A stretch of 64,000 nucleotides of DNA from assembly GCF_052055875.1 (NCBI RefSeq), contig NZ_CP170508.1, positions 1 to 64,000 on the forward strand. Direction: 5' to 3'. The notes under the pieces were generated by a model. That model ran no database searches and was not told the DNA's origin. It saw nothing but the letters and a program-made list of their open reading frames with translations. The position numbers were made by a program, and so were the translations under genes. The DNA is from Methanosphaerula subterraneus (GTDB lineage Archaea; Halobacteriota; Methanomicrobia; Methanomicrobiales; Methanospirillaceae). Every line of letters starts with the position of its first letter. Position 1 is the first letter of the stretch. Positions 32,220 to 40,210 of this stretch are shown here, in pieces.

Positions 32220-33086
32220 CTACTGGACCGGCACCGACCAGAACCGGGTGGCGGTCTCGTTGATCAGGTCGTATTGCCGGCTGACCACGGCGGCCTGCGT
32301 GGAGATCTGGTAGTCGAGCTTCACCTTCTCCTGGTAGTCTTTGGTTTCCTTCGACTGCTGCTGGAGGTCCTGGAAGGCTGCAGAGGCCCGGGAGTACTCC
32401 TCCTGTGCGGCCAGGTGATCCTTCCGTGCGTCCAGGAAATCCCTGAACGCCGTGGTGTTGTTGAAACTGAGTCCTGTGTAATAGTACCGGTTCTGGTCGT
32501 AGGCGACCACCGCCCCGCTGGACGGGTCGCCGGCAAGCCAGGCCGTGGTGTTGGCGATCGTGCCGTCCGCCCGCTTCGTGCTGTTGTTCACCGCTGCGAG
32601 CACCCAGGCCCTGTTCACCTCGTCCCTGGTCGAGATCTGCCCCTCGAGCGCTCCGGCCTGCACATGGGCCGCGACTCCCTTCGCGCCGAGCAGCCCCACC
32701 AGCTCGATCGCCTCCTGCCCGGTCTCTTCGAGCGAGGTGTTGTTGGAGGGGTGGGCCGTATGATACTGCTGGAGGACCCCGCCGAAGATCGCCAGGTCGG
32801 GCGACTCCTGCACCGGGTGCTGGAGGGAGGCGACGAAGAGGGCCGCCAGGATCACGCAGACGATCACTGCCCCCGCGATGCCGATCGTTCTGATCGGCAG
32901 ACCCGACCGCTGTGCCGGCCCGGGCTGCGGACCTCCTTTCCGCATGGGAGTGCTCCCGTCCTCGCGTCGCGGCGCCCAGTCCTGCGCGAGGTCGTTCTGA
33001 TGACTCCCCCCGGCCCCGTTCAAACAGTACGGGCAGAGGGTGACGTTGTCCTGAATCTCTTTTCCACAATGGGTACAGCGTTGCAT
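32220..33086 (-). CDS. Zinc-ribbon protein with one membrane helix and extracellular domain
   Basis: The protein has 288 residues from the ATG at 33086 (MQRCTHCG). The N-terminus is a ribbon (CTHCGKEIQ...CPYC). A single membrane helix lies near residues 68-88 (TIGIAGAVIVCVILAALFVA). The outside part is ~200 residues, mostly helical, with a coiled-coil-like stretch (ASAAFQDLQQQSKETKDYQEK) and several NxT/NxS sites. This ribbon-TM-domain layout is common in methanogens; function unknown. Confidence 0.7.
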   Translation of the reverse strand: MQRCTHCGKEIQDNVTLCPYCLNGAGGSHQNDLAQDWAPRREDGSTPMRKGGPQPGPAQRSGLPIRTIGIAGAVIVCVILAALFVASLQHPVQESPDLAIFGGVLQQYHTAHPSNNTSLEETGQEAIELVGLLGAKGVAAHVQAGALEGQISTRDEVNRAWVLAAVNNSTKRADGTIANTTAWLAGDPSSGAVVAYDQNRYYYTGLSFNNTTAFRDFLDARKDHLAAQEEYSRASAAFQDLQQQSKETKDYQEKVKLDYQISTQAAVVSRQYDLINETATRFWSVPVQ

Positions 33087-33323
33087 GGCAGGTCACATTA
33101 CGATCGATCGTTCGACAGTACTCTCAGGTCTCCGGTACAATGAGTGTTTCGGAAGACCCGGTCCCGGAAGAGGCGTGGGTCAGAGGAAAAACGAAAGCAT
33201 TAAACCGGCAGTCAGCGTGAAATCCCTCATGTATTGCGGAAAGAGTGGCGTGGTGCGGCACGTACCGGGAACGGGGTGACCGGCGTGACCGAATCGAAGG
33301 TGTGCGGCAGCGATGAAGGGAGC

Positions 33324-33752
33324 ATGGAGGCGATGGTGCTGACAGCCTACCTCGACGCGTCCGGCGCCCAGGTTACCGGGAACGTTCAGATCCTCTTTGA
33401 GGCAGGGTTTCCCGCGGCTCCTCCTGATGAGGTGAAGAAGGCCGTCGACGAGATGACGCAGATCTGTTCCGACATCGTGGGCGGGCGGATCGGGCCGGTC
33501 GTCCAGGCGATCGCACGCGAGACCGGGGTCGTGCCCGGGATCAGGGCCTGGATCTTCTTCGTGGAGTTCAGGTACGCCGACGACCATGGGCGGTGTGTCT
33601 GGAAGGTCAAACCGGAGGTGAACCCGAAACTGGTCCTGATCGAGGACGGGCTCGTCACGCAGATCGCAGAGGAGTGCGCGAAGCGGTGCGCTCCGGTGAT
33701 GACCGACCGGTTCTCCGATTGCGCCGCGGTCAGGACCTGGACGGTCGGGTAA
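33324..33752 (+). CDS. Hypothetical protein
   Basis: The gene encodes 142 residues from the ATG at 33324; GTG codons upstream and an ATG at 33333 are alternatives. It is a cytosolic, slightly acidic alpha/beta-type sequence with PPDEVKKAVDEMTQICSDIV and WIFFVEFRYADDHGRCVWKV. Cysteines occur as CSDI, CVWK, CAKRC and CAAV. I recognise no family. Confidence 0.55.
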   Translation: MEAMVLTAYLDASGAQVTGNVQILFEAGFPAAPPDEVKKAVDEMTQICSDIVGGRIGPVVQAIARETGVVPGIRAWIFFVEFRYADDHGRCVWKVKPEVNPKLVLIEDGLVTQIAEECAKRCAPVMTDRFSDCAAVRTWTVG

Positions 33753-33778
33753 GTCGCCGGCAGTCCTTCCTCTTCTTT

Positions 33779-34378
33779 TTACGGGTGCGGTCTTCCGCGG
33801 TTGCGGATGATGGTTGTCGCCCTGATCATCTGATCAGAGCCGTTCCGGTTGATCGTCACGGCCGGCGCCCCGACGACGGTGGTCCCGGGCTCTGTGATCG
33901 ACCGGGTCACCACCGCCTTGGCCCCCACCGCGACGTCATCGGCGATCGTCACCGCTCCGACGACCGCGGCTCCCGGGCCGATATAGACGTTATTGCCGAG
34001 CCGGGGCCCTTCTGCCCCCGGGTCGAGGGCCGCCCCGATGGTAACCCCGATATGGATTCTGCAGTTCTCTCCGGCCCTGGTCCCCGGGTGGACGACGATC
34101 GTCCCGCGGTTGGCGAGCGAGAGGCCGGGTCCGAAGGTCCCGGGGGGGATGGTGAACTTCAACATCAGTCCTGTCAGGTGGAACCGGGCGGTGATCAGTG
34201 CGCGGTACGGTGCCCACCACCAGCCCGACCTGCAGTGGCGGTTATACTCGACGGCACGCAGCAGCCGTTCGAACTTCCAGACCTCGTCACCAAAGAGTTT
34301 CGGCCGCTCTGTCCGCTTCCCAAGAGCGATTCTGTCTGCTTCGAGATAGAACCGGTATTCATCCTTCGATCTGATCAG
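33779..34378 (-). CDS. Serine-acetyltransferase-like left-handed beta-helix acyltransferase, probable CTG start
   Basis: Hexapeptide repeats are clear from about residue 75: IPPGTFGPGLSLANRGTIVV, IGVTIGAALDPG, NNVYIGPGAAVVGAVTI, VVGAPAVTI. The in-frame sequence upstream of the first ATG (34165) is conserved family sequence (SKDEYRFYLEADRIALGK, then LFGDEVWKFERLLRAVEY), so the ATG is too late. No ATG, GTG or TTG exists between this and the in-frame stop. The only candidate is CTG at 34378 (LIRSKDEY), 9 nt after GGGGGT. Related proteins begin MI+SK, so CTG replaces ATG. It probably O-acetylates serine or a sugar. 199 residues. Confidence 0.75.
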   Translation of the reverse strand: MIRSKDEYRFYLEADRIALGKRTERPKLFGDEVWKFERLLRAVEYNRHCRSGWWWAPYRALITARFHLTGLMLKFTIPPGTFGPGLSLANRGTIVVHPGTRAGENCRIHIGVTIGAALDPGAEGPRLGNNVYIGPGAAVVGAVTIADDVAVGAKAVVTRSITEPGTTVVGAPAVTINRNGSDQMIRATTIIRNRGRPHP

Positions 34379-34447
34379 ACCTGGTCAACCCCCGCACGTG
34401 TCTGGATCAGACGTAGGTCGGCAGAGGAAAAAAAGGGTCTGGCAGGA

Positions 34448-34711
34448 TCAGATGAGATCCCTGGAGGTGATGAGCACCCCGGTCAGCCGGCCGATCGAGA
34501 GGCCGTCCGGTCCGGGCTTCTTCTCGCCTGAGGATCGGGCGTCGCTCTCCCGGGCCGGCCCCCGGTGGGGCGCCGTCTTTCGCAGTTCCTGGTACCCGGG
34601 TTCCGTTCTGTTCAGGTCGGATATTTTGTGGGTATGCATATTCACCTTGCAGTACGGGCAGAGGACCACCCCGGCCTGCACCGTCTTCCCGCATTGTGGA
34701 CAGATGCTCAT
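34448..34711 (-). CDS. Small zinc-ribbon protein
   Basis: The gene encodes 87 residues from the ATG at 34711 (MSICPQCGKTVQAGVVLCPYCK), a complete four-Cys ribbon. The remaining ~60 residues are hydrophilic and probably disordered (RGPARESDARSSGEKKPGPDG). No membrane helix. It resembles the ribbon heads of the genes at 27162-27383 and 32220-33086. Confidence 0.6.
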   Translation of the reverse strand: MSICPQCGKTVQAGVVLCPYCKVNMHTHKISDLNRTEPGYQELRKTAPHRGPARESDARSSGEKKPGPDGLSIGRLTGVLITSRDLI

Positions 34712-34757
34712 GGAGGATCATATGTCCCGATGCGCCCTGGGACGATATACCTTCCTC

Positions 34758-35513
34758 TCAGAAGAGCGGTTCCTTCTTCTGGTACTCGGCCAGTTTCTTC
34801 ACAAACGCCCGTCCGAGCCGGTCCGCCGATCCTGGATCCTGCCCGGTCAGCAGTTCGTGGTCCTCGATGACGAACGGTCGCCCCGGGATATGGTTCTGCG
34901 CGACGAGGCCGCCGGCCCGTTTCAGCGTCCGGGCGATCGAGAACGGCGGTCCCCCCGGGAGCCGCCTCCAGACGACCCGTGCAGCCCGGTCCTTCCAGTC
35001 AGAGGAGCAGGTCATCCGGTATCCCTTGTAGATCCAGGTCCTGTCCTGCGCGATCGAGGGGATCAGGGCGGCCGTCCCGTGACCGATCAGGCAGGTGGGC
35101 TTGAATCCCCGGTGAAAATGTTCGAAGAGCGGTTTCATCTGGGGCATGCCGGCGAGGTCTGCCATCGGCGCGTATCCGCCCGGGACGAAGATGCCTGCGT
35201 AGTCGACCAGTTCGTCGTCGGTGATCCGTTCGATGGCCAGCGGCCGCGCCAGTCCTTCCCTGGTCTCGACCCGGGCGAGCGCCTGGGTCTTCCGTTCCCC
35301 CTTCAGGAAGTTCAGGCTCTGCGGATCGATCGTCGGGGTCCTTCTGCCGGGGGATGCGAAGTCCACCACGTACCCGGCCTTGTGCAGGTGGCCGAGCGGG
35401 TCCGAGAGCTCGTTCAGATAGTATCCTGTCTTCAGTACGGTCCCATTCTTCATCCGGAGCTGGTCAGCCCCGGAGAGCACAACCAGCACTTTGCCCCTGT
35501 TTCTGCCAGCCAT
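34758..35513 (-). CDS. DJ-1/PfpI-family protein lacking the usual nucleophile Cys
   Basis: The protein has 251 residues from the ATG at 35513 (MAGRNRGKVLVVLSG); the upstream open frame carries no fold. The Hsp31-like order is present: VLVVLSGADQL, YYLNELSDPLGHLHKAGYVVDFASP, then DYAGIFVPGGYAPMADL and the elbow CLIGHGTAAL. Family members have a Cys directly before HG (CHG); here it is Gly, and a Cys sits three residues earlier. Catalysis as glyoxalase or deglycase is therefore doubtful. A TATA-like element (35549-35557) precedes it. Confidence 0.75.
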   Translation of the reverse strand: MAGRNRGKVLVVLSGADQLRMKNGTVLKTGYYLNELSDPLGHLHKAGYVVDFASPGRRTPTIDPQSLNFLKGERKTQALARVETREGLARPLAIERITDDELVDYAGIFVPGGYAPMADLAGMPQMKPLFEHFHRGFKPTCLIGHGTAALIPSIAQDRTWIYKGYRMTCSSDWKDRAARVVWRRLPGGPPFSIARTLKRAGGLVAQNHIPGRPFVIEDHELLTGQDPGSADRLGRAFVKKLAEYQKKEPLF

Positions 35514-35548
35514 CTGACGATATCCCGGTGAAATATTTGCCATTCCGG

Positions 35549-35557
35549 TTATAAATA
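35549..35557. promoter_or_regulatory. TATA element in divergent promoter region
   Basis: TTATAAATA reads as a TATA box on both strands. It is 36 bp before the DJ-1-like ATG (minus) and 69 bp before the NERD ATG (plus). Confidence 0.4.
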
Positions 35558-35625
35558 CCGACCTCCCGCAAAGATGACAATGTTGATATCGCTCTGCCCC
35601 AAACCCCAAACCAGATGATGGTCTG

Positions 35626-36732
35626 ATGGAGTTCCAGGTCTATTATGGCGAGCACCCGCGCTATCGGCACGAATACGACCAGCTGAACGAGGTGATCGAC
35701 CTGGTGCGGGGATCCGACCTCGAGGGTCCGGTCTTCCTGCTCCACAACTTTCTCCTCGCCAACAGCGAGATCGACTGCCTGCTGCTCTGCAGCCACGGCA
35801 TGATCCTGCTGGACCTGAAGGCCTATCGCGGGGTGGTGCGGGGCGAGGAGGAGGGGCCCTGGACCGTCACCACGCCGGACGGGGAGGTGGTGACGATGCC
35901 GGGGAACCTCTTCCACCAGCTCAGGATCCATCGGAACGACCTCTTCACCAGGCTGAAACGGATCCGGGAGGAGCATCTCTCCCACATCGAGGAGGAGGAT
36001 CTCCGGAAGATCGATGCCTGGGGGTACTTCATGGCCGGCAGCACCTATCCGGCGGGGCAGGTCGACCGGGCCGTGGTGAAATGGTTCTCGCTCGCGACCA
36101 GGGATACGCTGATCGAGCAGGTCCGGCTGGTCCATGCCGGGTATACCCTCAGGGCCGGGGAGATGGTGGCGATCGCCGAAGCGCTCAGGCTCACGCCGGC
36201 GGACGCGGTCCCCCTGCCGCGAGAGGAGGAGGGGGACGAGCCGGTGCCCCGATCGTCTCCGGGTCCGTCGGGCGTTCCCGCCGGACTCGGAGGGGAGCAG
36301 TTCCTGCAGCGGATGGACGCCCTTGTGGAGCGGATGGAGGCGATCCCGGCGGCCCTGGCCCGGCTGAACGGGCGCGAGCCGGCCTGCGATCCCCCGACCC
36401 CCTCAGCCCCGTTCGCCGGCGGGTGTTCGGACCGGGTCCTGCCTGACGAGTCGCAGGGGCCGGTCGCGACGGCGATCCGGCAGTTCATCTGCACCGAGTA
36501 CGTGGCGCCGGCCCGGGCCGCCGGGTTCACCACCTTCGCGGTCACCTCGGGAGAGGTGCATACGAAACTGGGCCTCTCTGAGAGCATGGCCCTGGTCTGT
36601 GGGGTGCTCAGGGGGCACCGGCTCGAGGAGACCTGTCAGATCGAACTCCTCGAAGAGGTGCGGCGGGTCAGGGTCCGGACCAGCAGCGCCTCGAACCGGT
36701 TCATCTTCCGGGTGCTGCCCGACCGGGGATGA
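35626..36732 (+). CDS. NERD-domain (nuclease-related) protein
   Basis: The protein has 368 residues from the ATG at 35626. Residues ~30-150 are NERD-like: FLLHNFLLANSEIDCLLLCSHGMILLDLKAYRG gives the E..ID......LD.K arrangement of PD-(D/E)XK-related nuclease domains (split here: ANSEIDCLLL, then ILLDLKAYRG). A Pro/Ala-rich linker near 210-275 follows. The last ~90 residues are a separate alpha/beta domain (FICTEYVAPARAAGFTTFAV, LEEVRRVRVRTSSASNRF). It is probably DNA- or RNA-related; the substrate is unknown. Confidence 0.7.
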   Translation: MEFQVYYGEHPRYRHEYDQLNEVIDLVRGSDLEGPVFLLHNFLLANSEIDCLLLCSHGMILLDLKAYRGVVRGEEEGPWTVTTPDGEVVTMPGNLFHQLRIHRNDLFTRLKRIREEHLSHIEEEDLRKIDAWGYFMAGSTYPAGQVDRAVVKWFSLATRDTLIEQVRLVHAGYTLRAGEMVAIAEALRLTPADAVPLPREEEGDEPVPRSSPGPSGVPAGLGGEQFLQRMDALVERMEAIPAALARLNGREPACDPPTPSAPFAGGCSDRVLPDESQGPVATAIRQFICTEYVAPARAAGFTTFAVTSGEVHTKLGLSESMALVCGVLRGHRLEETCQIELLEEVRRVRVRTSSASNRFIFRVLPDRG

Positions 36733-36782
36733 CGGAGGGGCGATCTCAAAAAAAGGGATTCTTCTCCTGTCGGAGATTTGGT

Positions 36783-37223
36783 TCAGGTCACGGTGATGAA
36801 TTCGGTGAACTGCCTTTCATTCCCGGTGACCGGCTCCCACGGGCGCTTGTAGACGGCTGAGAAGGTCTGTTCTCCGGCTGATACGCCCCTGACCACCCAC
36901 TGGTGAGTCCCGCCGGCTCCGACCCGGTCCGCGCTCGTGCTGTCAGGGATGTAGGTGTTGTTCTCGATCGCGAGCCCTGAGGAGAGGGTGACGTTCCAGG
37001 CATACCCGGTCGTCGGGTTCTCCTGCAGTTCGATGGTGGTGGTCGTGCCGGCCGGCAGGGTGATCGATGTGGTGTTCTTCTCCCCGGTGATCGTCCCGGT
37101 CATCACCGGCAGGGAGCTGTTCGCCGGTGCCGTCGTCGTGTTGTTCCCGCTCTGGCCGGTGCATCCGGCGGTCAGCAGCAGGCCGGTGACCAGCAGGGCC
37201 AGCATGAAAGTCGCGCTCTTCAT
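36783..37223 (-). CDS. Chagasin-family (I42) cysteine-protease inhibitor, lipoprotein
   Basis: The protein has 146 residues from the ATG at 37223. It has a lipoprotein signal with lipobox LTAGC (Cys21), then a Thr/Asn-rich spacer. The domain from ~45 has all three protease-contacting loops of chagasin: NPTTGYAW (residues 69-76), GAGGTHQW (102-109) and RPWEP (127-131). These loops plug papain-type active sites. As a lipid-anchored exported protein it would guard the cell surface against papain-like peptidases. No protease gene adjoins it. Confidence 0.88.
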   Translation of the reverse strand: MKSATFMLALLVTGLLLTAGCTGQSGNNTTTAPANSSLPVMTGTITGEKNTTSITLPAGTTTTIELQENPTTGYAWNVTLSSGLAIENNTYIPDSTSADRVGAGGTHQWVVRGVSAGEQTFSAVYKRPWEPVTGNERQFTEFITVT

Positions 37224-37285
37224 GGCAGAACCGTGGGTCTGAACCAGAGATAAGGCTGCCGATGCCCATTCCGGAGGTCGACGTG

Positions 37286-38647
37286 TCAGCGTTTCACCGG
37301 TAAACCGGCCTTCATCCAGCCGCCGAACCCCCCGAGCAGGTTCACCACTCTGGAGAACCCGCGGGCGACCAGGATGCTGGCCCCCAGGCTCCCCTTGTAC
37401 CCGACATCGCAGTGGATCACGATCAACCGGTCTCTTGGAAGCGTGTCCAGGTGTGCGGGGAGCTGGCCGATATAACTGTGCTGCGAGCCCTCGATCCACC
37501 CGGCCTCGGTCCGGTTGTTGATATCCCTGACATCGAGGATCAGCAGGTCGGGGTCGGCGAGGCGGCCGGCCAGGTCCTGCGGGCTCCAGGTCTCGATCGC
37601 TGCGATCGGGTTTCCGCTCCCTGACCACGCAGAGAAACCGCCGGCCAGGTACCCGGCCACATTGTCGTACCCGAGCCTCTGGAAGGTGCGCACGACCCGG
37701 TCCAGGTCCAGGTTGAAGTCGTCGACCAGGACGATCGGGTCGGTGTAGTTCAGCATCCAGCCGGCATAGGCGGCGATCCCTTCCCGCCAGATGTTCAGAG
37801 AGCCGGGGATATGCCCTGCTCCAAACCCGGTCGGCGACCTGATGTCCAGGACCCGGGCGCCTCTCTCCTGGAAGGCCTTCACCGCTGCCGGCGTCAGCGG
37901 GGCCGGTGACCGGGAGGCCGGGAGGAGCGGGGGGCCGTCGCGGTTCAGCCGCTCCATCATCGAGAAGTACGGCGGGATATAGGTCCGCTCCTGCACCCTT
38001 CTGGCGACGAACGCATCGTTATCCAGCGCGAGGAACGGGTTGGTCCCCTTCTCGTACCCGAGGGTGGTGAGCGGGTGGTCGCTGATATGCCCCCCGCAGA
38101 CCGATCCCGCCCCGTGCGCCGGGCAGACGATCACCCCGTCGCCGAGGGGGAGCAGCGCTTCGTGCAGGCTCCGGTGCATGAGGGCCGCGGCCCCGGCCGT
38201 GTTCCCGGTCAGGTCGACCCTGCCGACCGATCCCGCGAAGAGCAGGTCCCCGGTGAAGACCAGGTACGGCCGGTCGCTGACTGCCCGGTCGGTGACGACG
38301 ATCGAGATGCTCTCCGGGGTGTGGCCGGGGGTCTTTCTGACGGCCAGGGAGAGGGAACCGATCGAGACGACCTCGCCGTCCTTCGCTGGCACGCCGTACC
38401 GGAAGTCCAGGTCCTCGCCATGGTGGATCGTCGCCCCGGTCCGGGCGGCCAGCTCGACCGAACCGATCACGTAATCCTCGTTCCGGTGCGTCTCGAAGAT
38501 GTCGGTGATCGTCTGTTCATGGGCCTCTGCGGCGGCGATATAGACCTCGCAGTCCCGTCGCGGGTCGATCACGGCGGCCTGCTGCCCGGACCCGATCAGG
38601 TAGGAGTAATGGGCGAGCCCCTCGGCAACGAACTTTTCAAGTATCAT
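37286..38647 (-). CDS. MBL-fold hydrolase with two rhodanese domains (persulfide dioxygenase-like)
   Basis: The protein has 453 residues from the ATG at 38647, preceded by GAGGTGAAG. Residues 1-~250 are a metallo-beta-lactamase fold like ETHE1/CstB: ETHRNEDYVIGS (THxxxD variant), TPGHTPESISIVV, FTGDLLFAGSVGR, CPAHGAGS. Two rhodanese domains follow. The first (ARVLDIRSPTGFGAGHIPGS) lacks an active-site Cys. The second has HCDVGYKGS with the Cys. Likely role: oxidation or transfer of persulfide sulfur. In strict anaerobes the exact reaction is unclear. Confidence 0.82.
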   Translation of the reverse strand: MILEKFVAEGLAHYSYLIGSGQQAAVIDPRRDCEVYIAAAEAHEQTITDIFETHRNEDYVIGSVELAARTGATIHHGEDLDFRYGVPAKDGEVVSIGSLSLAVRKTPGHTPESISIVVTDRAVSDRPYLVFTGDLLFAGSVGRVDLTGNTAGAAALMHRSLHEALLPLGDGVIVCPAHGAGSVCGGHISDHPLTTLGYEKGTNPFLALDNDAFVARRVQERTYIPPYFSMMERLNRDGPPLLPASRSPAPLTPAAVKAFQERGARVLDIRSPTGFGAGHIPGSLNIWREGIAAYAGWMLNYTDPIVLVDDFNLDLDRVVRTFQRLGYDNVAGYLAGGFSAWSGSGNPIAAIETWSPQDLAGRLADPDLLILDVRDINNRTEAGWIEGSQHSYIGQLPAHLDTLPRDRLIVIHCDVGYKGSLGASILVARGFSRVVNLLGGFGGWMKAGLPVKR

Positions 38648-38686
38648 CTCTTCACCTCTGTCAGCGTGAGACGATGCAGTTCGATA

Positions 38687-38698
38687 GTATTTAAATCT
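38687..38698. promoter_or_regulatory. TATA element between MBL-rhodanese and PEGA genes
   Basis: GTATTTAAATCT includes ATTTAAAT, nearly symmetrical. It lies 40 bp before the ATG at 38647 (minus) and ~60 bp before the ATG at 38757 (plus), so it can serve either. Confidence 0.4.
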
Positions 38699-38756
38699 GC
38701 CAATGATCCGGTCTGCTGGCCAACCTATTTCATTTCCTCCTGCCAATCCTCTTCTG

Positions 38757-40154
38757 ATGATATACCCGCGAGCCGGCTGCTGGTCGATCCTCTTTCTCGC
38801 TGCACTCCTCTCCCTGCTCTTCGTCCCCCTGGCTTCGGCAGACCTGGCCGGTTCGCTGACGATCACCTCCCAGCCCCCCGGCGCCCAGGTGCTGATCGAC
38901 GGGGCCCCCCAGGGGGCGACGCCGGTCAATGTCTCGGACGTCCCCTCCGGCCAGCACCAGGTGAACCTGACCCTGCCCGAGTACCATGACTGGTCTGTCA
39001 ACCAGTACGTGTCGGCCGGGCAGAACTCGGTGATCACGGCGTCGCTCTCCCCGGTGCTGAAGAACGGTCTGCTGACCGTCACCTCCCGTCCGCAGCCGGC
39101 CTCGGTCTATGTGGACGGCACCTACCGGGGGATCACGCCCCTGACCTTCGATGCCGGGGCCGGCACCCACCAGCTGACCGTGACCGCCACCGGCTACGAC
39201 CCGGCCATCGCCACCGCCCAGGTGCCGGAGGGGGGGAGTTTCAGCATCGAACTGCAGCTGAACGAGACCCCGACCACCGGTGCCCTGCTGATCGGTGCCG
39301 TCCCTGCGAACGCAGCGGTGGTGATCGACGGTGTCGGGTACGGGGGCGCCGATCACCTGATCGAGGCGCTCCGTCCCGGGAGCCACCAGCTGCTGCTGAA
39401 GGCCGACGGCTACCAGCAGTACCAGACCGACATCACCATCACGGCCGGCCGGACCCTCTCGGTCAATGCGACCCTGACCCCCCTCCAGCAGCGGGGTTCG
39501 CTGAACGTGACCTCGGTCCCCTCCGGGGCGTCGGTGACGGTGGACGGCGTCTACCGGGGTCTTTCCCCGCTGGTGATCCCCGACCTCTCCTCAGGCATCC
39601 ACCGCCTGACCGTCGGTGCGGACGGGTACAGCGACCAGTCCGTCCCGGTGCAGATCCGGGCCGGCGAGGAACTCCCGTATACGGCCAGGCTCGTCCTGCG
39701 GACGGTCGCGACCGGTGCGGCCTCTGAAACCCGGACGCCCGGTCAGCAGACCGCCGCCACCCAGGCCGCGACCGGTATGCTCCGGGTCTCGACCACCCCG
39801 ATGGATGCGAACATCACCGTCGACGGGATCTACCGCGGGGTGGCCCCGCGGACGATTCGGGACCTTCCGGTCGGGACCCACCAGGTCGTCCTCTCCCGGG
39901 AAGGCTACCAGGACCTGTCGCGGTCGGTGACGGTGACTGACGGACAGACCGCGGTGCTCGAGGTGACCCTTCTCAAAGCCGGCACCTCCCAGACCGGCAC
40001 ATCCGGCGCCGGCACCGGGTCGGGAACTGCCTCGCCGTCCCAGGTCCCTGCCGCCGCCACCACCCGCCAGTCCGGACCTGTCGGGGTCCCCGTGCTGCTG
40101 GCAGGTCTCCTCCTCGCCGGGCTGCTCCATCGGCGAGGCGATCCGGGAGCATAA
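38757..40154 (+). CDS. Surface protein with tandem PEGA domains
   Basis: The protein has 465 residues from the ATG at 38757, chosen because it starts the signal peptide (CWSILFLAALLSLLFVPLASAD). Five PEGA repeats of ~70 residues follow, each with a pattern like GSLNVTSVPSGASVTVDGVYRG and GTHQLTV.A.GY. After a Thr/Ser/Ala linker (~410-440) a C-terminal hydrophobic helix (VGVPVLLAGLLLAGLL) ends in HRRGDPGA, a typical archaeal surface anchor. It is likely a cell-envelope protein binding surface sugar or protein. Confidence 0.82.
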   Translation: MIYPRAGCWSILFLAALLSLLFVPLASADLAGSLTITSQPPGAQVLIDGAPQGATPVNVSDVPSGQHQVNLTLPEYHDWSVNQYVSAGQNSVITASLSPVLKNGLLTVTSRPQPASVYVDGTYRGITPLTFDAGAGTHQLTVTATGYDPAIATAQVPEGGSFSIELQLNETPTTGALLIGAVPANAAVVIDGVGYGGADHLIEALRPGSHQLLLKADGYQQYQTDITITAGRTLSVNATLTPLQQRGSLNVTSVPSGASVTVDGVYRGLSPLVIPDLSSGIHRLTVGADGYSDQSVPVQIRAGEELPYTARLVLRTVATGAASETRTPGQQTAATQAATGMLRVSTTPMDANITVDGIYRGVAPRTIRDLPVGTHQVVLSREGYQDLSRSVTVTDGQTAVLEVTLLKAGTSQTGTSGAGTGSGTASPSQVPAAATTRQSGPVGVPVLLAGLLLAGLLHRRGDPGA

Positions 40155-40162
40155 GTATAATC
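40153..40162 (+). promoter_or_regulatory. TATA box for the subtilase gene
   Basis: AAGTATAATC lies about 50 bp before the ATG at 40211, overlapping the stop of the PEGA gene. Confidence 0.4.
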
Positions 40163-40210
40163 AGGGTTCAGGTGCAGGCAGTAGATGGTATACGATCTGC
40201 CGAGGTCTCC

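Noticed and set aside
32185..33096. 303-codon ORF on the same strand as the zinc-ribbon/TM protein
   Set aside because: It overlaps in another frame and has Arg/Gly/Asp-rich shadow composition; the other frame has the ribbon and membrane helix.
36783..37628. Longer 281-codon version of the chagasin gene
   Set aside because: The upstream part is a shadow of the rhodanese coding sequence; the lipoprotein signal begins at 37223.
37286..39082. Longer 598-codon version of the MBL-rhodanese gene
   Set aside because: The extra N-terminal ~145 residues have no fold, overlap the PEGA gene's promoter and start, and the MBL domain starts at the 38647 ATG with a good ribosome site.
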